A DNA stretch of 7,422 nucleotides from positions 1 through 7,422 of the forward strand of contig SEEY01000181.1 of NCBI GenBank assembly GCA_004211235.1. Direction: 5' to 3'. The notes under the pieces were generated by a model. The model made no database searches, was not told the DNA's origin, and worked only from the letters and a program-made list of their open reading frames with translations. Below are positions 1 to 7,422 of this stretch, piece by piece. The stretch comes from Rubrivivax sp. GTDB taxonomy: Bacteria > Pseudomonadota > Gammaproteobacteria > Burkholderiales > Burkholderiaceae. Position 1 is the stretch's first letter. Each line of letters begins with the position of its first letter. The position numbers were made by a program, and so were the translations under genes.

Positions 1-76
1 CGCCTATTCGCCGGTGGAGGGCGCCAGCGCCCCGGGGATGTCGTTGGCGCTGGCGCCCTCCACCGGCGAATAGGCG
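1..76. repeat. Perfect 31-bp inverted repeat at the window edge (probable fold-back)
   Basis: Bases 1-31 are the exact reverse complement of bases 46-76, separated by a 14-base spacer at 32-45. The outer arm runs to base 1, so the repeat may be longer than what is visible. The right arm encodes conserved RimO residues 352-361 ([10 protein letters not shown]), so it is the genuine copy. The left arm is its mirror image and supplies the last eight residues and the TAG stop of the rimO frame. A 12-base near-palindrome at 46-57 could have seeded the fold-back. A perfect mirror of coding sequence at an end is typical of chimeric or hairpin artefacts in assemblies; a real inversion is the less likely alternative. 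Confidence 0.95.
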
Positions 77-1128
77 AAGCAGCCGGCGCGGTCGATCTGC
101 GCTTCCTTCATGAAGTCCAGCAGGTACTGGAACTCGGCCTCGGTCTCACCGGGGAAGCCGGCGATGAAGGTGGAGCGGATGACCAGCTCCGGGCAGGCCT
201 CGCGCCAGCGCAGGATGCGCTCCATGTTCTTCTCGCCGTTGGCCGGGCGCTTCATGCGCTTGAGCACGTCCGGATGGGCATGCTGGAAGGGCACGTCGAG
301 GTAGGGCAGCACGAGCCCCTCGGCCATCATCGGCAGCACCTCGTCGACGTGCGGGTAGGGGTAGACATAGTGCAGGCGCACCCAGGCGCCAAAGGGCTTG
401 GCGATCTCGCCGAGCTGGGCGACGAGGTCCAGCATGCGGGTCTTGACCGGCTTGCCATCCCAGAAGCCCATGCGGTACTTCACATCCACGCCGTAGGCCG
501 ACGTGTCCTGGCTGATGACCAGCAGCTCCTTCACGCCGCTCTCGAACAGCGCGCGCGCCTCGTTCAGCACGTCGCCGATGGGGCGGGACACCAGGTCGCC
601 GCGCATGCTCGGGATGATGCAGAAGGAGCAGCGGTGGTTGCAGCCCTCGCTGATCTTGAGATAGGCGTAGTGCTTGGGCGTCAGCTTGACGCCGAAGCTG
701 GGCACCAGGTCGACGAAGGGGTCGTGGGGCTTGGGCACGTGGGTGTGCACCGCGTCCATGACCTCCTGCGTGGCATGCGGGCCGGTGACGGCCAGCACAC
801 TCGGATGCATCTCGCGCACCAGGCCGCCGGCGTCCGGGCTGCTCGCGCCGGCCTTGGCGCCGAGGCAACCGGTGACGATGACCCTGCCGTTCTTGGCCAG
901 CGCCTCGCCGATGGTGTCCAGGCTTTCCTTGACGGCGTCATCGATGAAGCCGCAGGTGTTGACGATCACCAGATCGGCGCCGGCAAAGGTCTTGGAGGTC
1001 TCGTAGCCCTCGGCGCGCAGCTGCGTGAGGATCAGTTCGCTGTCTGTTAAAGCTTTTGGACAGCCAAGACTGACGAAGCCGATCTTGGGCGCGGCGGCCG
1101 GAGCGGCGATGGTGGCGGATTCATTCAT
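4..1128 (-). CDS. rimO: Ribosomal protein S12 methylthiotransferase RimO, C-terminus missing
   Basis: RimO is a cytoplasmic radical-SAM enzyme that adds a methylthio group to the conserved aspartate of ribosomal protein S12. The visible 374 residues hold the N-terminal MTTase domain (about 15-130) with three conserved cysteines, C23 (SLGCPKA), C59 (NTCGF) and C88 (TGCLGA), which bind one Fe-S cluster. The radical-SAM domain (about 150-365) has the CxxxCxxC motif C163/C167/C170 (CNHRCSFC). Further family matches are YVYPYPH, DVPFQHA and AYSPVEGA. Full-length RimO is usually about 440-460 residues, so the TRAM domain is absent. The last eight residues and the stop lie in the mirrored arm of an end palindrome (bases 1-76), so the ending is probably not real. 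The start at 1126-1128 lies 31 bp after the phaR stop, has no Shine-Dalgarno sequence, and sits in a hairpin. MiaB is the closest alternative, but the S12-type motifs and the phaR neighbour favour RimO. Confidence 0.93.
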   Translation of the reverse strand: MNESATIAAPAAAPKIGFVSLGCPKALTDSELILTQLRAEGYETSKTFAGADLVIVNTCGFIDDAVKESLDTIGEALAKNGRVIVTGCLGAKAGASSPDAGGLVREMHPSVLAVTGPHATQEVMDAVHTHVPKPHDPFVDLVPSFGVKLTPKHYAYLKISEGCNHRCSFCIIPSMRGDLVSRPIGDVLNEARALFESGVKELLVISQDTSAYGVDVKYRMGFWDGKPVKTRMLDLVAQLGEIAKPFGAWVRLHYVYPYPHVDEVLPMMAEGLVLPYLDVPFQHAHPDVLKRMKRPANGEKNMERILRWREACPELVIRSTFIAGFPGETEAEFQYLLDFMKEAQIDRAGCFAYSPVEGASANDIPGALAPSTGE

Positions 1129-1147
1129 CGCCGCATTTTCGGCGATG
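1126..1147 (-). promoter_or_regulatory. Hairpin enclosing the rimO start codon
   Basis: On the minus-strand transcript, CAUCGCCG (1147 to 1140) pairs perfectly with CGGCGAUG (1133 to 1126) around a six-base AAAAUG loop. The last three bases of the stem are the rimO AUG. No AGGAG-like sequence precedes that AUG. A ribosome ending at the phaR stop (1160-1162) would reach close to or into the upstream arm and could open the stem, so the structure fits translational coupling of rimO to phaR. The pairing is seen directly; the function is inferred. Confidence 0.45.
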
Positions 1148-1159
1148 TTGCGGCCAGCT

Positions 1160-1690
1160 CTACTTCTTGGTGCCGAACGGGAAGATCACGCCGGCATTCT
1201 TCAGCTGTTCCTGCCACTGGTTCATCAGCGTCTTGCTTTGCTCGGCATAGCCGCCCATCAGGCCGGTCCAGGCATCCGGGCTGAAAGGCATGCCCGGGGT
1301 CTGCTCGGCGAAGCGCTGCTGCATGTCGGTGAAGGCCTGCATCTGGCGTTCCAGCAGGCCGCCCATGACGCCCTGCATGGCATGGCCGTAGAGCCGGATG
1401 ATCTGCGCCAGCGAGCTGGTGGAGAACATCGGCACGCCGCCGGTTTCCTCTTCCAGGATGATCTGCAACAGGATGGCGCGGGTCAGGTCCTCCTGGCTCT
1501 TGGCATCGTGGACTTCGAAGTCCACGCCCTCGAGCACCATGCGCTTGACGTCGGCCAGCGTGATGTAGCTGCTGGTCTGCGTGTCGTAGAGGCGGCGGTT
1601 CGGGTACTTCTTGAGGACGCGCAGGCCGGGCTTTGCAGCGCCAGCCGATGTCTCTTCAGTGGATGCCGGCTTTTTGCGGGCAGTCGCCAT
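1160..1690 (-). CDS. phaR: Polyhydroxyalkanoate synthesis repressor PhaR
   Basis: PhaR is a DNA-binding repressor that also binds PHA granules. In Cupriavidus it represses the phasin gene phaP and its own gene, and leaves the DNA when PHA granules form. The 176-residue protein has the PHB accumulation regulator N-terminal DNA-binding domain at about residues 24-87, with the hallmark [11 protein letters not shown] (27-37) and [11 protein letters not shown]. It is followed by the PHB_acc domain at about 92-130 ([19 protein letters not shown]). A lysine/alanine-rich leader (1-22) precedes the conserved part, and the tail is glutamine- and methionine-rich. The length is normal for the betaproteobacterial family. 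The ATG at 1688-1690 is supported by AGGAGA at 1698-1703, seven bases upstream. rimO follows after 31 bp. The presence of phaR implies that the organism makes PHA, although no PHA synthase gene is in the window. Confidence 0.95.
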   Translation of the reverse strand: MATARKKPASTEETSAGAAKPGLRVLKKYPNRRLYDTQTSSYITLADVKRMVLEGVDFEVHDAKSQEDLTRAILLQIILEEETGGVPMFSTSSLAQIIRLYGHAMQGVMGGLLERQMQAFTDMQQRFAEQTPGMPFSPDAWTGLMGGYAEQSKTLMNQWQEQLKNAGVIFPFGTKK

Positions 1691-1697
1691 GCGGGAA

Positions 1698-1703
1698 TCT
1701 CCT
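1698..1703 (-). promoter_or_regulatory. Ribosome binding site of phaR
   Basis: The minus strand reads AGGAGA, complementary to the 3' end of 16S rRNA, seven bases before the phaR ATG. It is the only strong Shine-Dalgarno sequence found at the three visible gene starts and it fixes the phaR start. Confidence 0.8.
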
Positions 1704-1711
1704 GGTGCGGT

Positions 1712-1724
1712 GCAGCAAATTCTA
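1712..1724 (-). promoter_or_regulatory. Candidate phaR -10 element with overlapping PhaR-like site
   Basis: On the minus strand, TAGAAT (1724 to 1719) matches the sigma-70 -10 consensus at five of six positions and lies about 30 bases upstream of the phaR ATG. No good -35 hexamer is found at the usual distance. On the plus strand, GCAGCAAATTCT (1712-1723) overlaps it and agrees at 10 of 12 positions with the PhaR-binding consensus GCAMMAAWTMMD, which I recall from Cupriavidus necator. An operator over the -10 would fit the known autorepression of phaR. Both motifs are short and the consensus is quoted from memory. Confidence 0.3.
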
Positions 1725-1821
1725 GGCAGATGCCGACGCCCGCTCCGGAGGGTTTACCTGGGATTGGCGAGGAATCGCGGCCCGCGTCGCGCCAGTGCCA
1801 CGAGACCGCGACAAGTTGCGC

Positions 1822-4185
1822 TCAATCGCTCGACACCAGCTTGTCGCCGACAAAGATGCGATAGCGCCGGATCCGGCCGGTGACGTCCTCCGGCCCCTGG
1901 CGCGGCGTGTAGCGCAGGCCGGCGATGTCGGTCGCGGCGCCGAGGTCGATGATGAGGCGCTGCGGGCCCGCGGGCCGAACGGGCTTGGAGTAGGCCGTGT
2001 GCCAGTAGTCCGTGGCCTGGCCGTTGATGGCGTTCAGTGCGCCGCCGTCTTCCTTGCTGGCTTCCTCGCTGCTGGCATAGGCGATGGTCCAGGCCGTCTG
2101 GTTCAGCGCCCTGCCCTGCGCATCGAGCAGCGCCAGCTCGGCGATGGCCGCATGCGGTTTGCCGTCGAAGCTGTCGAGCACCTCGATGGCGAGCTGGCGG
2201 CCCCGCGCGGCTTCAGCGAAGCGCACGTCCTGCGTGGCGGAGCCGCTGGCGAACTGGCCGGCATGCACCGGCGTCAGGCCGGCCAGCAGCGGCCTGGCCT
2301 TGCTGGGTGGCCGCGCCAGGTCGCGGTCGGGCTGCAACTGGTCGAGGATGGGCGTCGTGCGTCCCTCGATGCGATTGGCGCGCGGGCCGGTCAGGTCGAG
2401 CACGACGACCTCGTTGCGGCCCGGCTTGATCCACGGCCCGGGCAGGTACATCGTCTGCGTCGGGCCGATGCTCCAGTAGCGGCCCAGGCAGCGGCCGTTG
2501 ATCCAGACGATGCCCTGGCCCCAGCTGGACATGTCGAGGAAGGTATCGGCGGCGGTGGCAGCCTCGAAGCTGCCACGCCAGAACGCCGGCCCGGTCGCTC
2601 GCCGGGCCTGCCATTGCAGCGGCGGCAGGTCACCGTCGGCGCCGAAGTCGATGGCACGGATCTGCCAGCCGGTGAGTTCCTTCGAGTCGGTCTTGGTCTT
2701 CAGCACGACCGGCCCCTGCAGGCCCTTGCGGTCATGCACCTCCATGCCGAAGTTCACGCGCGCAATCGTGTACAGCAGGATCTCGACGGTCGTGTCGCGT
2801 TTGCGCGCGGGCAGCTCGACGCTGAAGCGGCGATGCCGCGTGTCCATCGTGCCGACCAACCGGCCATCGATGAAGACCCAGGCCAGGTCGCGCGCATTGG
2901 CGGCCTGCAGCTTGGCCGCCGGGCCGGCCGGCAGCGTCGTGCGGTAGGCCACCAGGCCGCGGCTGATGTCGTACTGCTCGATGTTCTTGGGCGACTCGGC
3001 CGTGATGGCCTGCGCAGGCAGGTTGGCGAAAACCGGCGCCGTCTCGGTCAGCGCGAAGGCGGGAATGGCCATGACCGGCAGCCGGGCCGGCGGCTCGGGC
3101 AGTACTTCGCCCGGTTTCAGGTGCCTGGCCAGGCAGTCACGGTAGGTGCGGAACTTGTCGCCCAGCCAGCCGGCCTCGCCGATGGGGGCGTCGTAGTCGT
3201 AGCTCGTCGTGTCCGGGCGGAAGGGCCGGTCGCAGCCGCCCCACAGGCCGAAGGTCGTGCCGCCATGGGCCATGTAGAGGCTGAACGAGCCGTTGGCGTT
3301 CAGCATGGTGTCGATGTCTGCGATGGCGCGTGCGTTGTCGCCGCGCTTGTGCGGCGAGCCCCAGGTATCGAACCAGCCGGAGTAGTACTCGCCGCACATC
3401 TTCGGGCCGCCCTGCAGCGCGGCCAGCGCCTTGAAGCCGGTGGCCGGGTCGCTGCCGAAGTTGGCGACGCTGAACAGCTCGGGGATGTGCGTCTTGCCCA
3501 GCGCGCTGGTCGGGTTGCACTGGAACAGCGGCACGTCGAAGCCGCCGTCGAGCACGGCCTGGCGCATCGCGCGCATGTAGTCCTTGTCGTCGCTGAGGAA
3601 GCCGTATTCGTTCTCCACCTGCACCATCAGGATGGGGCCGCCCTGCGAGACCTGCTGGCCGCCCAGCACGCGGCCGACTTCCTTCAGCCACCGGCGCGCG
3701 GGCTGCATGAAGGCCTCGTCGCGGCTGCGCAGGAAGGCGTCGCCTGGGTTCTTCTTCAGCAGCCACCACGGCAGGCCGCCCATCTCCCATTCGGCGCAGG
3801 CATAGGGGCCGGGGCGCAGGATGACCCACAGGCCCTCGGCCTGGGCCGCCTTGCAGAACTCGACGGCGTCGCGCTGGCCTTCCCAGCGGAACTCGCCCTC
3901 GCGCCATTCGTGATAGTTCCAGAACAGATAGGCGCAGACCGTGTTCATGCCCATGGCCTTGACGGCCTGCAGGCGGTGCCGCCAGTACTCGCGCGGCACG
4001 CGGGCGAAGTGCATCTCGCCGCAGCGGATCTGCAGCGGCTGGCCGTCGAGCAGGAAGTCGTTCTCGCCGATGGCGAAGCGAGCGGTGGCCGCACCGGCGG
4101 CGTGGCCCGCAGGCGGGTTCAGCATCAGCGCGGCACCGCTGGCGGCGGCGCCGAGCAGGCGGCGGCGGGGGACGAGCACGGTCAT
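1822..4185 (-). CDS. Exported beta-galactosidase, GH35 family, with C-terminal discoidin-like domain
   Basis: This 787-residue glycoside hydrolase family 35 enzyme is expected to release terminal beta-linked galactose with retention of configuration. The N-terminus (VPRRRLLGAAASGAALM, then PPAGHAAG) looks like a twin-arginine signal with cleavage near residue 30, so it probably acts in the periplasm or outside. The catalytic TIM barrel covers about 38-360. The acid/base is E193 in VQVENEYG (188-195) and the nucleophile is E266 in CGEYYSGWFDTWG. RPGPYACAEWEMGGLPWWL (124-142) is another family signature. A jelly-roll domain lies at about 535-600 (FWRGSF, WINGRCLGRYWSIGP). Residues about 700-780 resemble a discoidin/F5-8 type C module (NAINGQATDYWHT, LIIDLGAATDIAGLRYTPRQ, GRIRRYRIFVG) that ends rather soon afterwards. 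An in-frame TGA at 4198-4200 rules out a longer start, and no strong Shine-Dalgarno sequence is present. The GH2 enzyme lies upstream. The exact substrate cannot be read from the sequence. Confidence 0.93.
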   Translation of the reverse strand: MTVLVPRRRLLGAAASGAALMLNPPAGHAAGAATARFAIGENDFLLDGQPLQIRCGEMHFARVPREYWRHRLQAVKAMGMNTVCAYLFWNYHEWREGEFRWEGQRDAVEFCKAAQAEGLWVILRPGPYACAEWEMGGLPWWLLKKNPGDAFLRSRDEAFMQPARRWLKEVGRVLGGQQVSQGGPILMVQVENEYGFLSDDKDYMRAMRQAVLDGGFDVPLFQCNPTSALGKTHIPELFSVANFGSDPATGFKALAALQGGPKMCGEYYSGWFDTWGSPHKRGDNARAIADIDTMLNANGSFSLYMAHGGTTFGLWGGCDRPFRPDTTSYDYDAPIGEAGWLGDKFRTYRDCLARHLKPGEVLPEPPARLPVMAIPAFALTETAPVFANLPAQAITAESPKNIEQYDISRGLVAYRTTLPAGPAAKLQAANARDLAWVFIDGRLVGTMDTRHRRFSVELPARKRDTTVEILLYTIARVNFGMEVHDRKGLQGPVVLKTKTDSKELTGWQIRAIDFGADGDLPPLQWQARRATGPAFWRGSFEAATAADTFLDMSSWGQGIVWINGRCLGRYWSIGPTQTMYLPGPWIKPGRNEVVVLDLTGPRANRIEGRTTPILDQLQPDRDLARPPSKARPLLAGLTPVHAGQFASGSATQDVRFAEAARGRQLAIEVLDSFDGKPHAAIAELALLDAQGRALNQTAWTIAYASSEEASKEDGGALNAINGQATDYWHTAYSKPVRPAGPQRLIIDLGAATDIAGLRYTPRQGPEDVTGRIRRYRIFVGDKLVSSD

Positions 4186-4203
4186 GGGTGATCCGTATCA
4201 GTG

Positions 4204-4231
4204 GGGCTGCGTGGCATCGGCCGCGCAGCCC
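4204..4231. other. Hairpin between the terminator and the GH35 start
   Basis: Bases 4204-4211 (GGGCTGCG) are the exact reverse complement of 4224-4231. Bases 4213-4215 and 4220-4222 pair within the loop, leaving a four-base tip. The remaining pair is T-G read on the plus strand and C-A on the minus strand. No T tract follows on either strand, so it is not an intrinsic terminator. It sits 18 bases upstream of the GH35 ATG and could be a leader structure or an operator; its role is unknown. Confidence 0.5.
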
Positions 4232-4237
4232 GGTTGG

Positions 4238-4265
4238 AAAAAACCTGCCTCGTGTCCGAGGCAGG
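4238..4265 (-). terminator. Intrinsic terminator after the GH2 gene
   Basis: On the minus strand, CCTGCCTCG (4265 to 4257), loop GACA (4256 to 4253) and CGAGGCAGG (4252 to 4244) form a perfect nine-bp GC-rich stem, followed at once by six T (4243 to 4238). This is a canonical Rho-independent terminator. It lies 62 bases after the GH2 stop and 52 bases before the GH35 start. It should end or reduce transcription coming from the GH2 gene. Confidence 0.9.
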
Positions 4266-4327
4266 GTGAAAGGCCGCGCGCCCCGCGCGACCCGGAGACT
4301 CTTCGGCAAGGGAAGGTCACGGCCGGG

Positions 4328-7422
<3,095 letters not shown>

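Noticed and set aside
274..1050. A 258-codon open frame on the plus strand inside rimO
   Set aside because: It is an antisense shadow of rimO with no family-like motif; the minus-strand frame carries the conserved cysteines.
1045..1060. AT-rich patch with an AAAGCTTT palindrome inside rimO
   Set aside because: It encodes the conserved CPKALTDSE residues of RimO in frame; the local base composition follows from those codons and needs no other explanation.
1786..1812. Stem GTCGCG/CGCGAC downstream of the GH35 stop as an intrinsic terminator
   Set aside because: The stem is only six bp with a 15-base loop, and no T tract follows on the minus strand.
1795..4191. A 798-codon open frame on the plus strand covering the whole GH35 gene
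   Set aside because: Its translation is low-complexity arginine/alanine/glycine-rich sequence without any recognisable domain. It mirrors the GH35 codons, a common effect of GC-biased third positions; the opposite strand has intact catalytic motifs.
4275..4289. GC-only hairpin (six bp, three-base loop) between the GH2 stop and the terminator
   Set aside because: It is an alternating CG run that folds by chance in GC-rich DNA, with no T tract. The adjacent 9-bp stem with six T explains termination fully.

Overview
The window is GC-rich chromosomal DNA, most likely from a betaproteobacterium of the order Burkholderiales (the Roseateles/Rubrivivax/Leptothrix/Mitsuaria neighbourhood). The assignment rests on a phaR gene directly upstream of rimO, an arrangement known from Burkholderiales such as Cupriavidus, and on the RimO and PhaR protein sequences. 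This is inference from remembered families; no search was run. All four genes lie on the minus strand, so transcription runs from high to low coordinates.

Right part (7422 down to 1822): two beta-galactosidase-like glycoside hydrolases of unrelated families. First comes a large GH2 (LacZ-type) enzyme whose N-terminus lies beyond the right edge. It is followed by a textbook intrinsic terminator (4238-4265), a second hairpin (4204-4231), and then a GH35 enzyme. The GH35 protein carries a probable twin-arginine export signal and a C-terminal discoidin-like (F5/8 type C) module. Together they look like part of a galactoside or galactan utilisation locus, with the GH35 enzyme acting outside the cytoplasm. 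The transporters or regulators that would name the substrate are not in view.

Left part (1690 down to 1): phaR, the repressor of phasin and polyhydroxyalkanoate (PHA) storage genes, followed after 31 bp by rimO, the radical-SAM methylthiotransferase that modifies ribosomal protein S12. They probably form one transcription unit. The rimO start codon is enclosed in a perfect 8-bp hairpin and lacks a Shine-Dalgarno sequence, which suggests translational coupling to phaR.

The left end needs caution. Bases 1-76 form a perfect 31-bp inverted repeat around a 14-base spacer, and the apparent rimO stop codon lies in the mirrored arm. The rimO reading frame is about 70-90 residues short and lacks its TRAM domain. 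This looks like a fold-back assembly or library artefact at a contig end rather than a true gene end. I see no RNA genes, insertion sequences, CRISPR arrays or phage genes, and no gene-free stretch longer than 142 bp. I found no wholly new system; the observations worth a second look are the end palindrome and the regulatory structures in the short gaps.
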